From: a virus
Length of the DNA: 37,746 bases
IMG/VR virus record: IMGVR_UViG_3300034021_000409
Location: 1-37,746 of that record
Strand: one strand, 5' to 3'
Position 1 is the first letter of the stretch. Each line of letters begins with the position of its first letter. Below, in pieces: positions 26,040 to 33,418 of this stretch. The notes under the pieces were generated by a model. It had not been told where the DNA came from. It saw nothing but the letters and a program-made list of their open reading frames with translations, and made no database searches. A program made the translations under genes and the position numbers.

Positions 26040-26150
26040 GACTTAAATGTATAAAAAGCATATATTAAAAGCGCAACATTTATATATAAAAAAGCATTAA
26101 GCATTTATTATAATAATAAAGCAACCGCAATATAAAAAGCGCAGCGCACC
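26040..26150. repeat. Degenerate TATAAAAAGC repeats in a noncoding gap
   Basis: The 160-nt gap between the HAD gene and the coiled-coil gene has no credible ORF. On the plus strand it carries variants of TATAAAAAGC(G)C at 26050, about 26063, 26085 and 26131, plus related AAAGC pieces and a perfect TTTATTATTATAATAAA palindrome (26104-26120). The repeats give GC spots every 20-40 nt in otherwise pure A/T. On the minus strand the gap would be the leader or promoter region of the HAD gene. Function unknown; protein-binding sites are one possibility. Confidence 0.4.
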
Positions 26151-26166
26151 TGATAATTGTAAAAGT

Positions 26167-26445
26167 TTATTTAGGATTTGGTATAAAAGTACCATCTTTT
26201 AGATTTAGTGAACCTTCACCATATTTGGTTGTGATGGAGTTTAACCACTCATCTTCATCTTTTTGAATCTTTTCGTAGTTGGTTCTAAGGTTAGATTCAA
26301 CTTGAGATAGTTCTTTAATTTTTGCGTCTAGTGTCATTTTGTCTAAATACAATTGACCGAATGACATGATATTTTCTTGAAAACTGAGTTGAATTTTCTT
26401 TAGTGAATCCAACTCTTGTTGTGTGAATTTAATAGGTTCTGACAT
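26167..26445 (-). CDS. Small coiled-coil protein of unknown function
   Basis: A 92-residue product starting MSEPIKFTQQELDSLK. Most of it is a continuous helix with heptad-like hydrophobics (about residues 8-70: IQLSFQENIMSFGQLYLD, then LDAKIKELSQVESNLRTN), ending in a short tail (LNLKDGTFIPNPK). No enzymatic motif. It lies between the glycosyltransferase island and the HAD gene on the same strand, 12 nt after the first glycosyltransferase stop, so it may be transcribed with the island. A role as a scaffold or assembly helper is possible, but nothing in the sequence proves it. Confidence 0.75.
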   Translation of the reverse strand: MSEPIKFTQQELDSLKKIQLSFQENIMSFGQLYLDKMTLDAKIKELSQVESNLRTNYEKIQKDEDEWLNSITTKYGEGSLNLKDGTFIPNPK

Positions 26446-26457
26446 ATGGTATATATA

Positions 26458-27396
26458 TTAAGCAAATTTAAATTTTTTATAACATGAAAAATTTTCTTTA
26501 TTGTTATATACTTTTACTTTATAATATGCATAATTACATAAATTGTTTACTACAAAATAAATACTTCGATCTGGCCTATCATTTAAAAAGTATATAGAAT
26601 CATATTTCTGTAACAGAAACTCTTCGTTTTCCTTAACTCCTAATATTTCTACAGAGTATTCGCCGGTATTATAAAACCACATACATAAAAACGATCCGTA
26701 TTGGAATAATATTTTTAATTTATTATTGTTATATTTTTCATATACATCAACTAATCTTTTAAATTTTGTTGGTGTATCTCCACCGGCATGGTATATGAAT
26801 AGTGTATCATATGAAAGATTATGATAACTATATGGTATGATTTTAACGTTTTCTTGAATTAAACTGTTTTCTAGATCAGACAGTTCTTTGTTAATTAAAT
26901 TTTGACTTGTTAGTTTAGGCAACAGTAGTTGATCTAATGCGGTTTGTTCATGAAAATGACTATATGCATATAAGTTATAATTTTCCCACAGTTGATTCAA
27001 CGTATCAATTGACCACTTAGAATTTTTCCATACCATAAATCCTGTACTTGTAATTGTATACATGATTTTATTTTCAGATAACGCATTTTTTGAAAGTATT
27101 AAATCAATTCCATCTTCTATAAATTCTTCAATTTTAATATTTTTTAAAAAAATAGCATCAGCATCTATCCAAACAACATAATCATATTGAGACAAATATT
27201 TTTGGATTAACGGTATTTTGATCCACGAATTCTGTCTATCAACTAATGGTTCTTGTAAAATTTCACATACAAAACTATAATTATTTTTATTTGCGTATTT
27301 CAAATTGATTTCAGATGTAAATTTTCCAAAATCACAATTGCCATAATTGTTCCAAACTACGTTTTTTGTGAAGGCAGTTAAGATTAAAATATTCAT
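26458..27396 (-). CDS. Glycosyltransferase, GMA12/MNN10-type GT-A fold
   Basis: A 312-residue GT-A enzyme. The catalytic DxD is in YDYVVWIDADAIFLKN (about residues 70-85), and the downstream MVWKNSKWSIDTLNQLW and FHEQTALDQLLLP segments match the galactosyltransferase GMA12/MNN10 family (GT34-like), which uses nucleotide sugars. The last 85 residues or so (from YGSFLCMWFYN to the C-terminus) are not part of that family; they are strand-rich and may be an accessory beta domain. It is the distal gene of the minus-strand glycosyltransferase operon, 1 nt after the previous one. The sugar donor and acceptor cannot be read from sequence. Confidence 0.82.
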   Translation of the reverse strand: MNILILTAFTKNVVWNNYGNCDFGKFTSEINLKYANKNNYSFVCEILQEPLVDRQNSWIKIPLIQKYLSQYDYVVWIDADAIFLKNIKIEEFIEDGIDLILSKNALSENKIMYTITSTGFMVWKNSKWSIDTLNQLWENYNLYAYSHFHEQTALDQLLLPKLTSQNLINKELSDLENSLIQENVKIIPYSYHNLSYDTLFIYHAGGDTPTKFKRLVDVYEKYNNNKLKILFQYGSFLCMWFYNTGEYSVEILGVKENEEFLLQKYDSIYFLNDRPDRSIYFVVNNLCNYAYYKVKVYNNKENFSCYKKFKFA

Positions 27397-27397
27397 A

Positions 27398-28585
27398 TTA
27401 TTGATGTATGATCGTAAAATTTAAATGTCTAAAATAAGAATAATAGGAAAAATTATAAAAATATTTAGATATAATTGATTTAAATTTATTTAACTTTTCA
27501 TTCAATAACTCATCTCTAGATGTATTTGTTAAATGTACACTTTCATTTAAATAGTACATTTTAATGCACATTTTATTATTTAAAGATTTTAATTTATCTA
27601 GTACGTCACACAAACCATCTTCACTTTCAAAATAATTTAATATAATTGTATAATGGTCAGATCCATGACATTTATTAAATTCAATGTTTTTATCAATATA
27701 AATTTCTTTTATTTTTTCTTTTTGATCTACATCTAGATTTGGTGAAATTATAGATATGTTTTTAAAATCTGTATTCATGCCGAAATACATGATTGAATTC
27801 AATTCTTTATAAATTGAATTATAACTATATATAGACTCATAATTTGATGATATTGATTTTTCTAATCCAATATCAAAATTTTTATTATATGTCAAATCAT
27901 GACTTGAACTTTTCGTACTTGAAATTGAATCGTTTCTAAGTGTCCATGTATAAAGATTTCTTGGTACATGCAGCCAATTACCATATCCATTCATGTATAA
28001 CATTCTATAAGAATCTTCACATACATCATTAAACGTATTAACATTAAATTTTAAATCTTTAATATTTTTAAAACATCTTCCGTGTCCAAAACAATAATAG
28101 TTTAAATTGTTACAATAATCGATTTGTGGATGAAAATGATTTAATTTATCAGTCAATTTTTCTTGATTAAGAATATAACCGAAAGAATGAACAGATCCAT
28201 CAGTTTCATTGATTCTTGTGAAATCACATGTTATTATAGAAAGATCATTGTATTTTTTGATTAAATTATTATAAACAGTCAATATGTTTTTGTCTACCAA
28301 GTCGTCACTATCAACCAACAATACATACTCATATTCAGATGGTATAAATTTATTTGGCTGCCAATACATTTCCATTTTATGATTTTGTTCAACATAAACA
28401 ATTTTAGTATTATCTTTAATTTTTTCTAATAAATTTTGTTTTGTATCATCATTGCTATAATCATCAGTAACAAACCAAGTAAAGTCTGTATAATCAATTG
28501 ACATTATATTTTCATACAACCTATCAATATACTTTGATGTATTGTAGAAAGATGTATAAATTGCAAATTTAAGCTGATGGTTCAT
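27398..28585 (-). CDS. Glycosyltransferase family 2
   Basis: A 395-residue protein with an N-terminal GT2 domain: FAIYTSFYNTSKYIDRLYEN, then WFVTDDYSNDDT and the DxD-like LLVDSDDLVDKN at about residue 92. A typical GT2 acceptor region follows to about residue 230 (NDVCEDSYRMLY holds the ED pair often used as catalytic base). The C-terminal 160 residues are unassigned and Asn/Lys/Ser-rich, with two stretches that could form an extra alpha/beta domain (ISIISPNLDVDQKEKIKEI; HYTIILNYFESEDG). It overlaps the BAHT-like gene by 17 nt. Donor and acceptor are unknown; membership of the cassette suggests building of an oligosaccharide. Confidence 0.85.
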   Translation of the reverse strand: MNHQLKFAIYTSFYNTSKYIDRLYENIMSIDYTDFTWFVTDDYSNDDTKQNLLEKIKDNTKIVYVEQNHKMEMYWQPNKFIPSEYEYVLLVDSDDLVDKNILTVYNNLIKKYNDLSIITCDFTRINETDGSVHSFGYILNQEKLTDKLNHFHPQIDYCNNLNYYCFGHGRCFKNIKDLKFNVNTFNDVCEDSYRMLYMNGYGNWLHVPRNLYTWTLRNDSISSTKSSSHDLTYNKNFDIGLEKSISSNYESIYSYNSIYKELNSIMYFGMNTDFKNISIISPNLDVDQKEKIKEIYIDKNIEFNKCHGSDHYTIILNYFESEDGLCDVLDKLKSLNNKMCIKMYYLNESVHLTNTSRDELLNEKLNKFKSIISKYFYNFSYYSYFRHLNFTIIHQ

Positions 28586-29675
28586 ATTTCATTATGTTTT
28601 TAATATTGCCAATTACTACATCTGATGTAATTGATTTTGAACATTCAAATTGTCTATCTGTATTTTTTAATTTAGGACACCAATTCCAATCTCCTTTGTC
28701 AAATGTATACTTTGGATTGTTCCAACAACCATGACAAACATTTTTATTAATGATTCTAAAAGGGGTGAAAAACTCATTTTTTTCTAAACTCATGCCACTT
28801 ATTAAGATGGAAGGTTTGTTCAATGCCCAAGATAACCATGATACACCAGAAGATAGTCCAATATAAAAATCACAGTTATATATCATGTTAATAACAACAT
28901 TTAAATCGGTAGAATTACATAAAATAACATCTAAGTTAGGATCATCCAATAATTCAACTTCTTCTTTTTGAACAATTACGACTTTATATCCGTTAGAATT
29001 CAAAAAAGAAACTACATCTCTCCAGCCATTTTCTGTATTCCATTCTTTACATGCAGCCGTTGATTTTGTAGAGATACACACATATTTTTGTTTAATTGGT
29101 CTGTCTTTGTTTAATATCTTAAGAGGAGGCTTAATTTCTCTATAATCGATTCCTAAAATATTTGCACAAATTTCTTGATTATTCAACAATTTCCAACTTT
29201 TTCTTTCTCTAATTTCATCGTTAAAACATCCTATACTGTAAGATGCATATAAATTATGCACTTCCTTTCCTGGTTCAACAAATTTTATATGTGGATAAAT
29301 GTCTCTAAATATTTCATTTTGATATGTAGAGCAATATACCGTGCAATTATGTTTTAGTCTAAATTCTTCAACAAATGGCATCCACGAAATATTATCTCCC
29401 AATGATCTACTATCAAACCAAATAAACACATTTTTCGAAGTTGCATTATAATCGATTTCACGAATTAAATTTTTTGATTTAAAATCAATTATTCTTATTC
29501 TATAATCGATAAAGTAACAGTATGAACTTTTTACCCACATATTAGATGTAATGACATCATCATGTAGTATTTCATTTGTTTCTTTATTGATAAATTGAAC
29601 ATAATATTTATTTTTATTATTATTGTCCAATATTTCACAAAAAGCGCCGTTGATAAAATTTATATTAATTTTCAT
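28569..29675 (-). CDS. BAHT-like protein O-heptosyltransferase
   Basis: This 368-residue protein follows the bacterial autotransporter heptosyltransferase family (TibC/Aah type) along its whole length. N-terminal residues 1-80 are the beta-rich domain (FINGAFCEI, YYVQFINKETNEI, WVKSSYCYFIDYRIRI). The GT9-like fold starts at FIWFDSRSLGDNISWMPF and continues with CISTKSTAACKEWN and FYIGLSSGVSWLSWAL. The C-terminus has the four-cysteine metal finger: C314, C317, C333 and C345 (C-x2-C-x15-C-x11-C, in CHGCWNN, WNWCPKL and FECSK). Known members form a metal-finger oligomer and attach heptose from an ADP-heptose donor to serines of repetitive surface proteins. Here the neighbouring target candidate is a Ser-rich fibre. 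The gene overlaps both neighbours. Confidence 0.86.
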   Translation of the reverse strand: MKININFINGAFCEILDNNNKNKYYVQFINKETNEILHDDVITSNMWVKSSYCYFIDYRIRIIDFKSKNLIREIDYNATSKNVFIWFDSRSLGDNISWMPFVEEFRLKHNCTVYCSTYQNEIFRDIYPHIKFVEPGKEVHNLYASYSIGCFNDEIRERKSWKLLNNQEICANILGIDYREIKPPLKILNKDRPIKQKYVCISTKSTAACKEWNTENGWRDVVSFLNSNGYKVVIVQKEEVELLDDPNLDVILCNSTDLNVVINMIYNCDFYIGLSSGVSWLSWALNKPSILISGMSLEKNEFFTPFRIINKNVCHGCWNNPKYTFDKGDWNWCPKLKNTDRQFECSKSITSDVVIGNIKNIMKYEPSA

Positions 29676-30667
29676 ACAATGTTATTGTTTATTAAATATG
29701 TTATTGTATTTGTGACATCTTCAATTGAAGAATGACATTCAAACTTAGGTTTGTTTTCTAGACAATCTGTTAGAGGTGGTATACTATTCATTGTTCCCCA
29801 TTCTTTAATGCTATATTTCATATTATTTGTACAAAATAAATCACATTTACCTTTTACATAAATGTATTTGTAATTTCTAGTTCCTTTTCTATATGGAGAT
29901 GAAAATCTAGGATCTTTTGCACTACCTAATTGAATTATAAACGTATCAGTTGTTCCCGCAAGATGTAAAAGACCAGAATCAAGAGTCACAAATAATTTTG
30001 CGTTATTTAATAAATGCCATGTATCACTTAAATCCAAAGTATCTGATAAATCCAAACCATATAAATTTTCAAATTTGTATATGAATTTTTCAGTAGTAAC
30101 ATTTTTTTCTTTTTGAATTGTAGTTTTTCCTGTTATTACCGTAAAAATATTATTCTTCGATAAAAAATTAATTAACGATTGCCAATTCTCATGACTCCAT
30201 GTTCTATTTGGCCAATTAGTAGATGGATGAATCACAACATAATCTTTTGGTAAATTAACAGAATTTGAAAAATCATTTGGAAAAAAATCACAATGTAATT
30301 CATCTTCAAATAACTGAAATCCTAAATCATTTGCATGGACTTGTCTTAAATCTACATGTTGAAACTTTCTTTCAACACCTTGAGAATTTTTTAATCCAGG
30401 AAAAAGATAAGTCTGATAATATTCTATTTCATTCACAATAAGATTATTCCAATCTTTGTTTTTAAATTTATCATGAAACTCTTCATAAGAATATAAAACG
30501 TCAATATAAGGACTATTAATAAAAACTCTTTTAGATTCTTCAGGAACAACAACATTTATTTTTTTATCATATACTGAAAAAACTTTACGTAATGATGGAG
30601 TAAAACAAATAGTATCACCTAACGTTTTACAATTAACCGATAAATAAACATCTCGCATAACTTTCAT
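29672..30667 (-). CDS. GT9 heptosyltransferase-like glycosyltransferase with C-terminal Cys finger
   Basis: A 331-residue GT-B enzyme of family 9, related to ADP-heptose:LPS heptosyltransferases. Visible signatures: CKTLGDTICFTPSLRKVF at the N-terminus, VIHPSTNWPNRTWSHENW (donor region), and LFVTLDSGLLHLAGTTDT, the Asp-Ser-Gly-x-x-His donor motif. It lacks the N-terminal beta domain of the BAHT-like neighbour but ends with four cysteines, C275, C279, C302 and C311 (C-x3-C-x22-C-x8-C, last one in KFECHSS), a variant of its finger. The two genes overlap by 4 nt and are probably old paralogues. It may add a second sugar or work as a pair with the BAHT-like enzyme. Confidence 0.85.
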   Translation of the reverse strand: MKVMRDVYLSVNCKTLGDTICFTPSLRKVFSVYDKKINVVVPEESKRVFINSPYIDVLYSYEEFHDKFKNKDWNNLIVNEIEYYQTYLFPGLKNSQGVERKFQHVDLRQVHANDLGFQLFEDELHCDFFPNDFSNSVNLPKDYVVIHPSTNWPNRTWSHENWQSLINFLSKNNIFTVITGKTTIQKEKNVTTEKFIYKFENLYGLDLSDTLDLSDTWHLLNNAKLFVTLDSGLLHLAGTTDTFIIQLGSAKDPRFSSPYRKGTRNYKYIYVKGKCDLFCTNNMKYSIKEWGTMNSIPPLTDCLENKPKFECHSSIEDVTNTITYLINNNIV

Positions 30668-32068
30668 TTAAATAGAATTGGTTTGGAACAAAACAATAGT
30701 TTTATTTAAATTATAAATAGTAAATGTTTTTTTACCATTAAACTCGGCACCAAACCAATATTCAACGTTTTTTACCATAGTTAAATCATCAAAAAAACAA
30801 ACATCACCTTTTTCATTTTTAATTTCTAGATAAACCTTACATGAATCAAAATAATCTTGTGAAAAGAAAACAAAATTATGATTTTCTGAAAATCTATGAA
30901 ATTTTACATATCCATTATTACTGAGTGATGTAGAACCATATCTTTTATTAATTATATCATACAAATCTCTAGATACTTTATTCCATGAATAATTTGTTAT
31001 AAATTTTTGTGATTTTTCTAAATGAATCTTCTTATATGTTGAATAATTTTTATAAGAATCCATGATGACTTCACTCAGCATTTTAAAATCTGGTTCATCA
31101 AGATATCCATCAGAAAAATATTCATCTTCTTCACTATAAGCCGGTACCTTTTTTTGTATGTCTACTCCTAGTGGATATTCACCAGCAAATTCAACTTGAC
31201 CTGATCCTTTGGAATATATTGACGGAATTCCACAAGCAAACGCTTCAGCTAATGGTATATTCCACCCTTCTCCTCTTGAACAACTCAGAAAAACATGACA
31301 ATTCTTTAATAAATTTAAATAAACATTTCGATCTGGAAAATTATGAACTATAATTTTTGGTGAATATAAATTGTGTTTTTTAAATCTTTCTGATGCTGGT
31401 ATCCAAATTGGATAGTGTTTGTCTACGCTTACATGAAGTTCTACGTCATCAACATGTTCAAACGTTTTTATAAAACATTCGATTATTTCTTTAGTTGATT
31501 TTCTAAATCCCCATGTACCAACAAGAAAAAATTTAAATTTATCAGACTTTTCTTGTTGAATAGGAAAACAATCTGGATCAATTCCTTCATGTACAATATC
31601 AATTTTACTTTCGTCCAATCCTTGTTGTATTAGACACTCTTTTTGCCACTTGGTTAAAACTATATTACTGTCGTAAGTTTTTAATTTATTTAAAAAATTA
31701 ACATCGTATCTATCACTCTCCCACATTGTAAATGCGATTTTTGGTCCATAATATTCATCATAAAAATATAAATGATTGTGTTCGGCTGAAATTAGGTGAA
31801 TTTTTTCTCCTATATGAGTATCTAAAACCGTAGAGTTCCAAGGCAAAGGATAGTCGCTCCAAATTTTATTATTTTTATAATGAGACCACAACGTTTGTTC
31901 TGATAATATTTGTTTATCTAAATCATTTAAATACGAATCTAATTTTGGATCTAATGTAAAATTTCTTACATAAACTTTAGCGTGATTGGATAATCCTCTA
32001 AAAAACCCTCTGGTATGATTATTGAATCCCGTAGAACCAAGATATGCACCGTGACATTTAATAAACAT
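30668..32068 (-). CDS. Glycosyltransferase family 4 with C-terminal beta domain
   Basis: A 466-residue GT-B enzyme. The GT4 C-terminal Rossmann half shows KFFLVGTWGFRKSTKEI, a central NFPDRNVYLNLLKNCHVFL, and the donor-site SRGEGWNIPLAEAFACG containing the E-x7-E motif. The N-terminal half begins FIKCHGAYLGSTGFNNHTRG, with the glycine loop of retaining GT-B enzymes. Residues about 385-466 are extra and strand-rich; KVYLEIKNEKGDV plus a DD pair resemble the N-terminal beta domain of the BAHT-like protein. It is the first gene of the minus-strand glycosyltransferase operon, abutting the GT9 gene with no gap. Donor unknown. Confidence 0.87.
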   Translation of the reverse strand: MFIKCHGAYLGSTGFNNHTRGFFRGLSNHAKVYVRNFTLDPKLDSYLNDLDKQILSEQTLWSHYKNNKIWSDYPLPWNSTVLDTHIGEKIHLISAEHNHLYFYDEYYGPKIAFTMWESDRYDVNFLNKLKTYDSNIVLTKWQKECLIQQGLDESKIDIVHEGIDPDCFPIQQEKSDKFKFFLVGTWGFRKSTKEIIECFIKTFEHVDDVELHVSVDKHYPIWIPASERFKKHNLYSPKIIVHNFPDRNVYLNLLKNCHVFLSCSRGEGWNIPLAEAFACGIPSIYSKGSGQVEFAGEYPLGVDIQKKVPAYSEEDEYFSDGYLDEPDFKMLSEVIMDSYKNYSTYKKIHLEKSQKFITNYSWNKVSRDLYDIINKRYGSTSLSNNGYVKFHRFSENHNFVFFSQDYFDSCKVYLEIKNEKGDVCFFDDLTMVKNVEYWFGAEFNGKKTFTIYNLNKTIVLFQTNSI

Positions 32069-32147
32069 ATATATAACAGTTTCAATACATATATTATCGA
32101 ATTAAAAATAATTAAATTTAAATAAGATATACTATATATAATTATCA
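32069..32147. promoter_or_regulatory. Divergent intergenic region between the two glycosylation operons
   Basis: These 79 nt separate the minus-strand and plus-strand glycosyltransferase operons and must hold the start signals of both, unless transcripts read in from further away. The sequence is about 90% A/T. On the plus strand TATACT at 32128-32133 is a possible -10 box; on the minus strand several TATA-like hexamers occur. Neither first gene has a Shine-Dalgarno sequence. No clear operator or palindrome is seen. Confidence 0.3.
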
Positions 32148-32720
32148 ATGAAAAATCTTTACCATATAGTTACCAGATTTACAAGAAACGATGTTAAATG
32201 GTTGGATAACTGTTATAAAAGTATTATAAATAATGATATAAACTATAAATGGTACATAATCGGAATCGATGATTACGTTGACGTTTCTAAATATAGAAAT
32301 ACAATATATCTAAAATTTCCTGATAAACCTAATTGGAAAAATTTATGCAATTATTATTTAGATGTTGTTCCAGACGAAGGTCAGTGGTTTTTCATATTAG
32401 ATGATGATAACCTATTACATCCAAATTTTAATCAACTAGACAAAAAAATACAACCAAATTCAAAACTAATAATAGTAAGTCAATTATATGAACCAAATAA
32501 GATTAGAATCGCATGTGAACAAAATATAATTGTTCAAAAAATAGATATGGCTCAGTTTTGTATTAAACGAGAAATAATAAACGATTTAAGATTTTGGGAA
32601 ATATATAGAGGTGATGGGTATTTCATTATGGAACTATATATAAGATGTAAGGAATATGAAATCCAAACTCAGATTATACCTGAAATATTTTCTTATTATA
32701 ATGCACAACATTGGATATGA
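32148..32720 (+). CDS. Small GT-A (family 2-like) glycosyltransferase domain
   Basis: A 190-residue protein containing only the core of a GT-A fold. It opens with YHIVTRFTRNDVKWLDNCYK and has the metal site as WFFILDDDNLLHPNF (about residues 80-95), typical of GT2 enzymes; an acidic residue in GDGYFIMELY is a candidate base. It is shorter than most GT2 enzymes (usually 230 or more), so it may be a minimal enzyme or need a partner. It is the first gene of the plus-strand part of the island, and its stop overlaps the start of the oxygenase (ATGA), which couples the two. Confidence 0.78.
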   Translation: MKNLYHIVTRFTRNDVKWLDNCYKSIINNDINYKWYIIGIDDYVDVSKYRNTIYLKFPDKPNWKNLCNYYLDVVPDEGQWFFILDDDNLLHPNFNQLDKKIQPNSKLIIVSQLYEPNKIRIACEQNIIVQKIDMAQFCIKREIINDLRFWEIYRGDGYFIMELYIRCKEYEIQTQIIPEIFSYYNAQHWI

Positions 32721-33415
32721 TAAACACTGATAGTATAGATATATTAAAATGTAAAGAACAATTTGAAAATCATAATAAAGTAATAATTAATGATTTTTTA
32801 TTAACCGATTATGCTGAATCTTTACATCAATTTTACAATGAAAAAATGCCATCTGATTGGTGGTTTGCATCGTCGTATCCATCCTTTACTAAAGGGGAGT
32901 CTCATGAGTTTATACAAGTAACTGAAGACAATTATCACACAATACAAATAAATAAATCATATTCAAATAAGTGTTTGAATGATCATATATATTCATATTT
33001 CTTCTATAGAACTATGCCACACATTGATGGATGTTCGTGTTTACATTGTTCTATTCATAGTTTTTTGTCTAGTGAAAAGATTATAAATATTTTAAATGAA
33101 ATTACAAATTTAAATTTAAAAAAATCAACGACTATATTTGCAAACAAATATACATCAGATTGTTTTCTAGCAACTCATACAGATGACGGAAACGGAAGAC
33201 TTGCATTTGTTTTACATTTAACAAAAAATTGGAATGCATGTTGGGGAGGGATGTATATGGATCACACAGATCCAAACAATATAAAAACTGTGATTCCAAG
33301 TTTTAATAAAATGGTAATGTTTAAAGTAGGAAATCATGAAACACCTCACAGTGTGAGTTGTGTAACAAATAATTTAACAAGAAAAAGAATATCAGTTACA
33401 GGATGGTTTGATTAA
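32717..33415 (+). CDS. 2-oxoglutarate/Fe(II)-dependent oxygenase (prolyl hydroxylase-like)
   Basis: A 232-residue protein of the 2OG-Fe(II) dioxygenase superfamily, most like prolyl 4-hydroxylases. The double-stranded beta-helix carries the iron triad: H154 and D156 in LATHTDDGNGRL, and H211 in NHETPHSVSCV; R222 or R224 (RKRISVTGWF) would bind 2-oxoglutarate. AFVLHLTKNWNACWGGMYMD is the typical strand pair between them. I chose the ATG at 32717, which overlaps the upstream stop as ATGA; a TTG 6 nt upstream is less likely. Two central cysteines (CSCLHC) are unusual. Hydroxylation of a sugar, of the fibre or of another protein is possible; the setting among glycosyltransferases suggests a modification step before or after glycosylation. 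Confidence 0.85.
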   Translation: MINTDSIDILKCKEQFENHNKVIINDFLLTDYAESLHQFYNEKMPSDWWFASSYPSFTKGESHEFIQVTEDNYHTIQINKSYSNKCLNDHIYSYFFYRTMPHIDGCSCLHCSIHSFLSSEKIINILNEITNLNLKKSTTIFANKYTSDCFLATHTDDGNGRLAFVLHLTKNWNACWGGMYMDHTDPNNIKTVIPSFNKMVMFKVGNHETPHSVSCVTNNLTRKRISVTGWFD

Positions 33416-33418
33416 TTT

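Noticed and set aside
26021-26098. Small plus-strand ORF from 26048 (17 codons) after an AGGAGG
   Set aside because: The spacing from AGGAGG to ATG is about 20 nt and the peptide is low complexity; chance is more likely.
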